The position numbers and the translations under genes are program-made. Below are positions 38,779-46,950 of a DNA stretch of 64,000 bases, in pieces. This DNA is from Candidatus Magnetocorallium paracelense. Lineage in GTDB: Bacteria > Nitrospirota > Thermodesulfovibrionia > Thermodesulfovibrionales > Magnetobacteriaceae. The notes under the pieces are model-generated. The model saw nothing but the letters and a program-made list of their open reading frames with translations. It did no database searches and was not told the DNA's origin. Numbering within the stretch: the stretch's first letter is position 1; each line of letters begins with the position of its first letter. Location: assembly GCA_029001845.1 (NCBI GenBank), contig JAREWP010000050.1:43500-107499 (forward strand). Reading direction: 5' to 3'.

Positions 38779-38847
38779 ATAAAAGACGCCGATATTCAAT
38801 GTTTTAATTTGATAACCACAGATTATGCAAATTTTTTTAATCTATAA

Positions 38848-38948
38848 CTAAAAACAGCAGTCAGCCATCAGCGTTCAGCCTTTAGCCATGGAAAGTATTG
38901 CAATTAACAAGCTGACAGATGATGGCTGACTGCTAAATGCTTTTTTTG
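38848..38948. repeat. MITE-B copy 3 (internally deleted)
   Basis: Has both MITE-B ends (CTAAAAACAGCAGTCAGCCA and GATGGCTGACTGCTAAATGC) but only about 100 bp, lacking the AATAAGCTTCACCTTA interior found in the other three copies. An internal deletion with intact ends is typical of non-autonomous elements. Confidence 0.8.
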
Positions 38949-39040
38949 ATAAAATCCATGTAATATGCGGTTCAAACTTCTGTTTCGCTTCCGCTTGGCG
39001 GGATACGGGGCTTTAGGCATCGGTCTAAATACCTAAATAA

Positions 39041-39391
39041 CTACATGTTGTTTAAAAAATCGTGATCTATTTGTGTTATATGCTCGACAATGCTCGGAAG
39101 AAGTTGATTTCTTACGGTCTGCAGCAGGACTTCCGTGTTTCCTTCCTTTCTGAGAAACTTTAAAAGCTCTACATAGTTAACAAGAATGCTCGAGTGACGC
39201 TCTTTGTGTTCATCATATCGGGAATCTTTATTTTTAATCATCACCTCTTCCTCTTCTGCAAAACATTCTCTGATGCTATTCAGCATCTCTTTTATCTGAA
39301 TGACCTTCCCGGCATTCTTTTGCGCGTCACTGTCGTCACCATGAAGTATGTCGTCGATTTTATTTAATAAATCCTGATGCTTATCGTACAT
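39041..39391 (-). CDS. Hemerythrin-like protein
   Basis: A 116-residue four-helix protein with most bacteriohemerythrin iron ligands: H5 (YDKHQDLL), the helix-2 EEEE motif, H and H in DEHKERHSS, and HITQID near the C-terminus. In helix 2, where HFxxEE is expected, the sequence reads CFAEEEE, so one His ligand is Cys. It may therefore bind iron differently or not act in O2 binding. It lies 24 bp after the DnaJ-like gene, in the same operon, with AGGAGG before the ATG. Confidence 0.8.
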   Translation of the reverse strand: MYDKHQDLLNKIDDILHGDDSDAQKNAGKVIQIKEMLNSIRECFAEEEEVMIKNKDSRYDEHKERHSSILVNYVELLKFLRKEGNTEVLLQTVRNQLLPSIVEHITQIDHDFLNNM

Positions 39392-39414
39392 CGTTCATAT
39401 CCTCCTTTTAGAAA

Positions 39415-40380
39415 TCACAGTCCCTGGTCAGCCAGCTCGGTTACAAGCTCCATCTGTTTGTCCGTCAGATTTTTCGGTACATTTACAGATATACGAACAT
39501 AAAGATCGCCTCTTCCTGCGCCTTGGAAATGAGGCATGCCAAAACCCTTTAACCTGATTTTACCGTTATTCTGAGTCCCCGGTTTAATCCGGAGCCTTTT
39601 GGTCTCATCCATCGTTTGGACATCTATGGAAGTTCCCAAGGCCGCCTCACTAAATTTTATTTCACTGTCTAAGTATAGGTCATCGCCATCTCTTTTAAAC
39701 AATGGGTGGTCTCGTACAGTTATTTTTATGTAAAGATCTCCGGGGGGCAAACCTTGCATAGAGCTTTGCCCTTTGCCTTTTAGTTTTAGTTTTTTGCCGG
39801 TGTCGATTCCCGGAGGAATTTTTACGGTTACATCTTCGGTTCCAAGGCCTTCCCGCCTTATGGTAACTCTTTTTTCGGTTCCATGAAAGGCCTCTTCAAG
39901 GGTTATGGATAATTCCGACGTCCTGTCCGGCGATTTTTTCGAACCGCATCCTCCGGAACCGCAACTGTGGCTATTCATATTATTGAAGCTGAAACCGCCT
40001 CCGGGGAAACCTCCGAAACTGCCCGGCCCTCCTCCGGCGGTTCCACCAAACATTTTTCCGAACAAATCTCCGCTATTAAAGGATCCCCCAAAACCGAAAT
40101 CCTTAAAAATACTGTTTAGATCAAAACCTCTGAATATATCTTCCTGGGAAAATCTCTGATTAAATCCCTCAGCTCCGAAAGTATCGTACTGCTGCCTTTT
40201 TTCCTTACTGCTTAAGACGGCATAAGCTTCGCTCATCTCCTTAAAACGCTCCTCGGCTTTCTTATCGCCCTGATTTCTGTCGGGATGATATTTCATAGCG
40301 AGTTTTCTGTACGCCTTTTTTATATCGGCGTCAGATGCATTTCTCTCGACTCCGAGGATTTTATAATAGTCTCCGGCCAT
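39415..40380 (-). CDS. cbpA: DnaJ-family co-chaperone (CbpA type)
   Basis: A 321-residue protein with a J domain (residues 1-68, HPD at 33-35), a Gly/Phe-rich linker (about 95-145) and two C-terminal substrate-binding beta domains, without the four-repeat zinc finger of DnaJ. The linker contains the short Cys-containing motif SCGSGGCG, which is unusual. It stimulates the DnaK ATPase and delivers clients. Downstream is the hemerythrin-like gene. Confidence 0.93.
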   Translation of the reverse strand: MAGDYYKILGVERNASDADIKKAYRKLAMKYHPDRNQGDKKAEERFKEMSEAYAVLSSKEKRQQYDTFGAEGFNQRFSQEDIFRGFDLNSIFKDFGFGGSFNSGDLFGKMFGGTAGGGPGSFGGFPGGGFSFNNMNSHSCGSGGCGSKKSPDRTSELSITLEEAFHGTEKRVTIRREGLGTEDVTVKIPPGIDTGKKLKLKGKGQSSMQGLPPGDLYIKITVRDHPLFKRDGDDLYLDSEIKFSEAALGTSIDVQTMDETKRLRIKPGTQNNGKIRLKGFGMPHFQGAGRGDLYVRISVNVPKNLTDKQMELVTELADQGL

Positions 40381-40424
40381 TGGTGCAACTCCTTATAGAT
40401 TTATATATGAAATTTAAAAAAACT

Positions 40425-41495
40425 CTAACCTTCTCCGTTAAACCCCTCACTCCTTTTCGCCAGAATATCCTCATGCTTTTTCCTCAAAGGTGCTATCCGT
40501 TTCTCATATTCCTGTCTTGCCAATAATCCTTCCCTGTATAAATCTTCCAAACTCTTAATCTCTCCTTCAATCTCTCCTTCGATCTTTCCTTCGATCTTTC
40601 CCTCGATCTTTCCCTCTGTTTTCCATTCATTGTATAAATGTTCGCTTATCGTCGTTGCTACAAATGACATGTTTACCTCCTCTTTCAGCTTCTTAAAACT
40701 ATCTTCCGGGATACTTTTATAGTAATCGACCCATTGCTCTATCATTAATAACTGATCGTTGTTTAATCTCTCTTTCAGCTCCGATACTGCTCTGAATATC
40801 TCTCTTATTAACTCTACCCTGTCCGCTCCCTTGTCATTCGCCTTCAGTGAGAGCAGTTTACATAAGATCGACTTCTTCTTTATCAGATCGCTGCTCAACT
40901 CTTTCTTTATCTTTATTATATCAAACTTATGATACTGTTTTGTCTGTGTGCTGTCATATCCGTACCAATATGTGTCGGAAATATCTTTCCTCCAGACGGC
41001 CTCATCCGTAAAAATCACAATACTCCATACAGGCTTTTCTTTTAATAACCATGCATAGCACAAGTATTCAAACACACGCTTTCCTACTTCCTCTCTTATG
41101 CTCTGATGCTCTATCTGTATCACTACGTCTTCTATCTGACCATCCGCCTCAACTTCCATGGCTAAAAACAGATCGCCTTCCAAACTATCCTTTAGCGCCT
41201 TATATCTGCTTATGAACTCTTTGTCGATAAACAGATATTTACCTTTCTTTACGCCAGGGAAAAAATGCTCAAAGAACTCGGCGGTAAAAGCCGTTATTAA
41301 CCACTTAAAAAGGCTGTCATGAACCTTTGGTCTCTTAGGTTTCTCACTGCTTTTATTCAGTTCCCCTCGCAGAGGGATTATCCTTTTAACATATTCTTCA
41401 TCAGGAAGAAATCCATCCTTATAAAGCCCCTCTAATGCCTCGATCTTCCCCTTTATTACTTCTATCTTAATCTGCTTTTCGGAAATCATCGTCAT
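40425..41495 (-). CDS. Rpn/PD-(D/E)XK-like protein with duplicated terminal helical motif
   Basis: A 356-residue protein. The central part (about 55-190) is an Rpn/YhgA-like nuclease fold (HDSLFKWLITAFTAEFFEHF; LAMEVEADGQIEDVVIQIEH with E-x-Q). A short motif occurs at both ends: ALEGLYKDGFLPDEEYVKRI (residues 18-37) and SLEDLYREGLLARQEYEKRI near 315-334, resembling an SHOCT-type oligomerisation hairpin. A GKIE/GEIE repeat run precedes the second copy. The ATG follows the stop of the molybdoenzyme gene without a gap, indicating coupling. Confidence 0.75.
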   Translation of the reverse strand: MTMISEKQIKIEVIKGKIEALEGLYKDGFLPDEEYVKRIIPLRGELNKSSEKPKRPKVHDSLFKWLITAFTAEFFEHFFPGVKKGKYLFIDKEFISRYKALKDSLEGDLFLAMEVEADGQIEDVVIQIEHQSIREEVGKRVFEYLCYAWLLKEKPVWSIVIFTDEAVWRKDISDTYWYGYDSTQTKQYHKFDIIKIKKELSSDLIKKKSILCKLLSLKANDKGADRVELIREIFRAVSELKERLNNDQLLMIEQWVDYYKSIPEDSFKKLKEEVNMSFVATTISEHLYNEWKTEGKIEGKIEGKIEGEIEGEIKSLEDLYREGLLARQEYEKRIAPLRKKHEDILAKRSEGFNGEG

Positions 41496-43622
41496 TTAAG
41501 CCTGCTTTTTTTGTTCCTTTTCGATATTACATAATATCCCCCTGAGTTGATAAGAACCAAAGGCGGGATCGTAGGGAGGGGAATCGTTTGTCAGGATATT
41601 GGCGTTTGACTCCCAAAGGCCAAAACTTTTATCCGGCTTTTCGGGGAACCACCATCCGTGATCTATACTGACCACCAAGGGATGGATGTGGTCAGTTACC
41701 TTTGCATTCATCTTTATCTCTCCCCTCGGTGAGGAGACGATAATGCTTTCGCCCTCTTCTATACCCTTTTCTTTTGCCACTTTTGTGTGGACTTCGGCAA
41801 GGGGTTTCGGATTCAGTCTTCGTAAAGACCTGACCTGTCTCTGCTCACTGTGAAAATACTCCTTTCTTCTGCTTCCGGTGATAAGAATGTAGGGAAACTT
41901 TCTTGAGAGCTTTGGGGAGCTGACCGGACTTTCAGGCGGCTCCGAATAGACAGGCAGCGGCGGATATCCCATTCTTTTCAGAGCTGTACTGTATAACTCG
42001 ACCTTCTTAGTAAGGGTCCTGAATCCCTTTTTTTTGAATTTTTCGTATTCATGGGGCGGGTAATAATATCTCCTCTTTTTTATATCTTCCAGTGTCAGGC
42101 CGGTTGGCGAAAGCTGATGTTCGAAGATGTCTCTGTAATTCATTTCAGAACCTGGGAGTTTAAGCCTTTTTGAAAGCTCGTCAATAATGGATTCGTCCTG
42201 TCTGCACTCTTCGGTTTTAACTATGGGTGGCTGATACATTACAAGATTCTCGGCGACGAGAGGGAACCCCTGCAAATGCTCGCTTTCGGTCCAGAAAGCG
42301 GCAGGCAGCAGATAATCGGCCATCAAGGCAGCGGGCGTCATAAAGAGGTCCGTTACCACCAGCATATCAAGATTTTTCAATCCTTCATACACTCTCTGAG
42401 GATTTGCTACGGTAAGCAGAGGATTGTTGCCAAACAATAATAATCCCCTGATTTTATAAGGTGCTCCTTCGGCCATTGATCTGAAAATTGCAGGTATGTG
42501 AGCAGAAGGCATATATGCTCTCCATCCCCCCAGTAGTTTGAACTCATCGGCGCCAAGCCTTTTTTTCGAGACTTCGGGAGGCAGTTTGTCTTTAAGCACA
42601 GGATAGGCCTTAAGAGTGTTCATCCCCAGGATGTCACCGCCTGGAATGTCGATATTGCCTGTAAGCGCCCTGAGTAAGGCGAGAGCTCGTACTGTCTGAA
42701 GGGAATTGGCGTTTTGTTCTATTCCGAGCCCCCAGTCCAATACGGCAGGCTTTACAGAGGAATAAATTTCCGTCGCCCTTACAATATCTCCCTCTTTTAT
42801 TCCTGTAATACCTTCGGCCCGTGAAGGAGTAAAAGTAGCGGTATGTTCGGAGAGCTCATTGAATCCGGAAGTCCAATTCTCCACAAATTCCCGGTCGTAG
42901 AGCCTCCTTTTAATCATAACATGGATCATTGCCAACGCAAGCGCAGCGTCCGTGCCCGGTCGTACAGGCAACCACATTTCGCATCTCTTTGCTGTTTCCG
43001 ATCTCCTCGGGTCTATGGCGATCGTCCGACAGCCCTTTCTCAGAACACGCTTTACCGCAGCGGCCGGTTCTCCGTCAGCGCTGGAAATAAGGGGATTATG
43101 ACCCCAGAACACAATACATTCGGGGTTAGTCTCGCTGTAATAATCGGCAACGACAAAACCGCCGTATGTGAGGTGGCTAACGGTTATGCGAGGAATAAAA
43201 CATTGCGCCAGACCCGGTTCATACCAATTCGGCGTACCAAGGGCGTTGGCGAATCTGACGACATGGAGATAGTGATGTCTGCCTGTCCCCTGTCCAATGG
43301 CAATGGTTTCAGGCCCCCATTCCCGCCTGAGTACATCGATTTTTTCAGCGATTTCGTCCAGCGCCGTTTGCCACGATATTTCCTGCCATTCGTTGTCTCC
43401 CCTGGCTCCCTTTCTCTTTAGAGGTCTCTTAAGTCTGTCTTGGTGATTGGCGATATCGGGAGACTTGATCCCCTTTATACACATCCATCCTTTATTTAGA
43501 GGAGAGTCGGGGTCCCCCTTAACGTTAACTACTTTTCCGTTTTTAACGAAAACCCTCACGCCGCAGCCTCCGTGACATGACCTGCATACGCTCTTAAAAA
43601 CCGTTATTCCTTTATCTTTCAT
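41496..43622 (-). CDS. Molybdopterin oxidoreductase, cytoplasmic single subunit
   Basis: A 708-residue member of the DMSO-reductase superfamily. N-terminal 4Fe-4S motif CRSCHGGCG followed by CIKG; molybdopterin-binding signatures such as IDPRRSETAKRCEMWLPVRP; a Cys (LAQCFIPR) at the position of the metal ligand; C-terminal molydopterin dinucleotide-binding domain (VHTKVAKEKGIEEGESIIV). No Tat signal, so it is cytoplasmic. It resembles the acetylene hydratase/thiosulfate reductase-like branch; the substrate is uncertain and could be tungsten-dependent. It overlaps the upstream heptosyltransferase gene by 4 bp. Confidence 0.88.
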   Translation of the reverse strand: MKDKGITVFKSVCRSCHGGCGVRVFVKNGKVVNVKGDPDSPLNKGWMCIKGIKSPDIANHQDRLKRPLKRKGARGDNEWQEISWQTALDEIAEKIDVLRREWGPETIAIGQGTGRHHYLHVVRFANALGTPNWYEPGLAQCFIPRITVSHLTYGGFVVADYYSETNPECIVFWGHNPLISSADGEPAAAVKRVLRKGCRTIAIDPRRSETAKRCEMWLPVRPGTDAALALAMIHVMIKRRLYDREFVENWTSGFNELSEHTATFTPSRAEGITGIKEGDIVRATEIYSSVKPAVLDWGLGIEQNANSLQTVRALALLRALTGNIDIPGGDILGMNTLKAYPVLKDKLPPEVSKKRLGADEFKLLGGWRAYMPSAHIPAIFRSMAEGAPYKIRGLLLFGNNPLLTVANPQRVYEGLKNLDMLVVTDLFMTPAALMADYLLPAAFWTESEHLQGFPLVAENLVMYQPPIVKTEECRQDESIIDELSKRLKLPGSEMNYRDIFEHQLSPTGLTLEDIKKRRYYYPPHEYEKFKKKGFRTLTKKVELYSTALKRMGYPPLPVYSEPPESPVSSPKLSRKFPYILITGSRRKEYFHSEQRQVRSLRRLNPKPLAEVHTKVAKEKGIEEGESIIVSSPRGEIKMNAKVTDHIHPLVVSIDHGWWFPEKPDKSFGLWESNANILTNDSPPYDPAFGSYQLRGILCNIEKEQKKQA

Positions 43623-45154
43623 TTTATAATCTCGAATAGTTCCGACAGATTTCCGATATGCTTTACATCGGCCACGGAGAGATCGTAATTTTTATTTCTA
43701 AGAAATATCGGTTCCGCTCCTGCAGCCTTTCCAACCAAAACGTCGGCGTCTTTGTCGCCAACAAAATAGGACTGCCTGAGATCGATTCCATGCTCCGCCC
43801 TTGCTCTGTACAACATTCCCGGCGCCGGCTTCCTACATGAGCAGAAATCTTTGGGATGATGCCTGCAGTAATAGAAATCGTCGAATTTGTATTGTTCGAT
43901 AAATACCCGGTTTACCTCTTTAACGAATCCTTCATCTACAATCCCCCTTGCAATACCTGACTGGTTGGAAATTCCTATTAATTTATAGCCCCTTTCCCTG
44001 AATCGCCCCAGATCTTTTACCTCGGAAAAAACTTCAAAATCTTCGAATCTGTTTAGATAATGCGCCTCTTTGCATAAGGTGCCGTCTCTGTCAAAAAAGA
44101 TTGCTTTCCCCGGAGCGATTACTTCCCGTATGGCCGATACAACTTCGTCAACGCTTATTTCGTTTAAGCACTTAAGGTGGCCGTACCTGCACTGACGGGC
44201 AAAACAGGGAGCACACTCCATATCCTTTTTTAGCACTCTTTTTAAGAAGCTGTACTCCGATTCATCCGTTACATCGGGGGGGCCTGTAGACAGTGGATCG
44301 GTTGACCCGAATAGAGCGACTAAAGGAGTTCCCACTGCATAGGATATATGCATTGGGCCTGAATCGTTTGTGACCAGGGCATCGCATTCCGACAACAGAG
44401 CGCAAAGCTCTCTGAGAGATGTTTTGCCCGATAAATCAAGGAATGAGTCCTCATCGGATATATCACTCTTAATGTACTCTTTTATATTCTCTGCTATCTC
44501 TCTCTCCTTTTGCGAACCTGAGAGTATTATTGAAGCGCCTTCTTCCCTTATAAGGGTTTCTATAAGCTTTGCAAACCTCTCAGTCGGCCATCTCTTTGCC
44601 GATCCGAATGCCGCCCCGGGGTTAACCGCCACGACAGGTCTTTTTAAACGCCCAAGCCTCTCCCTTGCCTCTATTCTCTCCTCTAACGATAAAAATATCC
44701 ATGGAAGAGTATTTTCCGCCTCCAGTCCCGCACCTCTGAGGAGGGAGAGATAATAATCCGTTTGATGCCCTGAGGTATTCCCGTGAAGGGATACAGGAGT
44801 GGTTAAAAGCAATCCCCGTCCGTCTCTGTTATAACCGATCCTTACGGGAATTCCTGCGACTAAGCATGTTAAGGCCGCACCAAAGGCGTTTTGAAAGAGA
44901 ATCGCCCTTGCATAGGATTCTTTTTTTAAAAGACCAATATGCCTGAAAATCCTTTTTATCGAGTTCTCATAATATCCGTGGTCTCTTATGATTTCGTCTA
45001 TATTCGGATTGTTTTCAAACAGGGGAAGAACATTGGCGTTGGCGATTATAGATATCCGCTCATCGGTAAAAGCCTTTCTCATGGCCCTTACGGCAGGCAT
45101 ACTCATAACCGAGTCGCCGATCCAGTTCACTCCTCTGATAAGCGTTTTGCTCAC
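43619..45154 (-). CDS. Heptosyltransferase II-GmhB phosphatase fusion
   Basis: A 511-residue two-domain protein. Residues 1-340 form a WaaF/RfaF-like ADP-heptose:LPS heptosyltransferase (NWIGDSVMSMPAVRAM; LVTNDSGPMHISYAVGTPLV; FGSTDP). Residues 350-511 form a HAD phosphatase of the GmhB type (FFDRDGTLCKE; GISNQSGIARG; zinc motif CRHHPKDFCSCRKP; GDKDADVLVG). GmhB removes the 7-phosphate from heptose bisphosphate on the way to ADP-heptose, so synthesis and transfer steps of LPS inner-core heptose are joined. The gene overlaps cheD by 4 bp and the molybdoenzyme gene by 4 bp. Confidence 0.94.
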   Translation of the reverse strand: MSKTLIRGVNWIGDSVMSMPAVRAMRKAFTDERISIIANANVLPLFENNPNIDEIIRDHGYYENSIKRIFRHIGLLKKESYARAILFQNAFGAALTCLVAGIPVRIGYNRDGRGLLLTTPVSLHGNTSGHQTDYYLSLLRGAGLEAENTLPWIFLSLEERIEARERLGRLKRPVVAVNPGAAFGSAKRWPTERFAKLIETLIREEGASIILSGSQKEREIAENIKEYIKSDISDEDSFLDLSGKTSLRELCALLSECDALVTNDSGPMHISYAVGTPLVALFGSTDPLSTGPPDVTDESEYSFLKRVLKKDMECAPCFARQCRYGHLKCLNEISVDEVVSAIREVIAPGKAIFFDRDGTLCKEAHYLNRFEDFEVFSEVKDLGRFRERGYKLIGISNQSGIARGIVDEGFVKEVNRVFIEQYKFDDFYYCRHHPKDFCSCRKPAPGMLYRARAEHGIDLRQSYFVGDKDADVLVGKAAGAEPIFLRNKNYDLSVADVKHIGNLSELFEIIK

Positions 45155-45642
45155 TTCTTTTTCATATCCTTAGAGTTTTTGATTTTTCTAAGTAATATAG
45201 TACCGTTTTTTGTATTATAAAGGAGTTTTCTTCCCAGATTGCCTCCAAGATCGAAACTCATTACCGGTATACGTTCTTCCTTTAATATATCCTCTCCTAC
45301 CATAATGTTTCGTTCACCTACATTCAACAATCCTCCGACACTTTCCAGCACTGAGGCCCCTCCGAACATTTTGGCCTTCAGGTTAGCTCTTTTCGCGCCA
45401 AAGGTAAGCATTTTCTCTATGAGTTTTTGTATGGCGATGTTACCGTACTTTGGAGAAGGCAAACCTTCTCCGTTCCACAGAGGAAGCAGGTAGTGATTGA
45501 TACCGCCGATTTGCAGATGGGGGTCCCATAAACAAACAGAAACGCACGATCCGAGTATGGTAGTTACTTCATATTCTTCTCTGTCGGCAAAAAGCATTCC
45601 CGGGTAAAGATAATGAGTTTTTTTCTGCTCCTGTTTTTCCAT
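45151..45642 (-). CDS. cheD: CheD chemoreceptor glutamine deamidase
   Basis: A 163-residue protein with the CheD active-site Cys at about 33 (GSCVSVCLWD) and His at about 50 (GGINHYLLP), and the MFGGASVL and NVGERNI segments. CheD deamidates glutamines on chemoreceptors and interacts with CheC. Its presence implies chemotaxis genes elsewhere in the genome. ATG 45642 overlaps the stop of the kinase gene (TAATG). Confidence 0.95.
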   Translation of the reverse strand: MEKQEQKKTHYLYPGMLFADREEYEVTTILGSCVSVCLWDPHLQIGGINHYLLPLWNGEGLPSPKYGNIAIQKLIEKMLTFGAKRANLKAKMFGGASVLESVGGLLNVGERNIMVGEDILKEERIPVMSFDLGGNLGRKLLYNTKNGTILLRKIKNSKDMKKK

Positions 45643-46538
45643 TAAAATTGTTCTTCTTCAAAGAGAAACTCATTGCCTTCTCCGGAGAAGACATCGACCT
45701 CCGCGCCAGACTCCAGCTCGGGCAACGTTATCGTGAATGTAGCACCCTGATCCTTTGCGCTTGACAACGATATTGTACCGTTTAATAAATCTACAACGGC
45801 TTTTGTAATACTCAGACCAAGCCCATGGCCTCTGTGGCTTTTTGTGGTCCCTGACTCGATTTGTTTGAAGCGATCGAAAATTACGTCCTGTTCATCGTCA
45901 TCTATACCAAGACCTGTATCTTTTATAGTGATATGAAGACGCTCTTCTCTCCATACATTCAGTGTAACGATGCCTCTTTCTTTATTGAACTCTATGGCGT
46001 TGGCCAGCAGATTGGATAAAACAAAATGCAGTTTTTCGGGATCGGTATTGAAGTTCAGTTCTTTGTCCTTCTGTGACAACCAGTCCAGGACCAACTCAAT
46101 TTGCACCTTTTTTTCTTCCGCTATTTGAGAAAATGTTTCAATAGTACTGTTTATCAAGGCGATTATGTCAACCCTTGAATTCGTAACGACTGCTTCTCCT
46201 GCTTCGATTTCGGCAGCTACAAATATATTTTTAAGCTGGAAATCCAGATTAAAAGCCTCTGCATGCACTAAATTTGCAATTGAAGAGACCATTTCCCTGT
46301 CTGTCTCCTTTCCTGTAGCCAGTTGTTTTGACAATCCCATAATGGAGCTTAAGGGGTTGACTATCTCATTTCTGATATTTGATAAAAAGTTGCTTTTTAA
46401 TGCCTCCGATTCCTGAAGCCTTTTATTGAGAGCCTCCAGCTTCCTGGTCATCACCTTTAGATCATGAAGGGCCTTTTTATTTTCCTGAAATCGATTTCTA
46501 AGCTCGTCTAAAAGTTCATTATCCGTCAGCCTTATCAT
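45642..46538 (-). CDS. Histidine-kinase-like protein lacking the phospho-acceptor His
   Basis: A 298-residue protein without a sensor domain: a short coiled coil, a HisKA-like helix pair and a full HATPase domain (N box NLLANAIEFN, G1 DTGLGI, F box FDRFKQ, G2 GHGLGLSI). The dimerisation helix reads NIRNEIVNPLSSIMG, where kinases have SHEIRTPL, so the histidine is replaced by Asn. It may regulate a partner kinase or phosphorylate a partner's histidine. The C-terminal tail is very acidic (FLFEEEQF). It is first in the coupled set with cheD. Confidence 0.88.
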   Translation of the reverse strand: MIRLTDNELLDELRNRFQENKKALHDLKVMTRKLEALNKRLQESEALKSNFLSNIRNEIVNPLSSIMGLSKQLATGKETDREMVSSIANLVHAEAFNLDFQLKNIFVAAEIEAGEAVVTNSRVDIIALINSTIETFSQIAEEKKVQIELVLDWLSQKDKELNFNTDPEKLHFVLSNLLANAIEFNKERGIVTLNVWREERLHITIKDTGLGIDDDEQDVIFDRFKQIESGTTKSHRGHGLGLSITKAVVDLLNGTISLSSAKDQGATFTITLPELESGAEVDVFSGEGNEFLFEEEQF

Positions 46539-46754
46539 TCCTGCCTCCCTTGAAAAAAGTAGTCTTTAACAAGTTCAGTACTCTGAAATCAGCACTTTTT
46601 TGAGCTCATTTCGTAACTATCTTAAACCTGCAAACCACAATGATAATTATTTATAGAGGAACTAAATATTTTAACATTTATCGATCCAACTTAGGGACAA
46701 AAAGATATGATATCTTACAAACATTTAGACATAGTAAAAGAGAAGTCATAACTT

Positions 46755-46905
46755 GATTGGATAGGAATTTTCATTTTTTTATGCGGGTTTGCGGGGCGCC
46801 GGCAAAAAATGTAGCCCCAGGCTTTAGCCTGCGCAAACCGTTGGTCAGCCGAACCCGGGCGTAGGCTGAAGCCTGCGGCTACATTTAAAGACATCCGCCG
46901 AAGGC
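46755..46905. repeat. REP-like palindromic element copy 4
   Basis: Core 46810-46883 (TGTAGCCCCAGGCTTTAGCC to GGCTGAAGCCTGCGGCTACA) with the same outer flanks as copy 1 (TTGGATAGGAATTTTCATTT; AAAGACATCCGCC). The rest of 46539-46950 shows no gene. Confidence 0.75.
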
Positions 46906-46950
46906 GTTAATTTTAGCAGTTTAACGTGGCGTATTTTATATATAATATAA

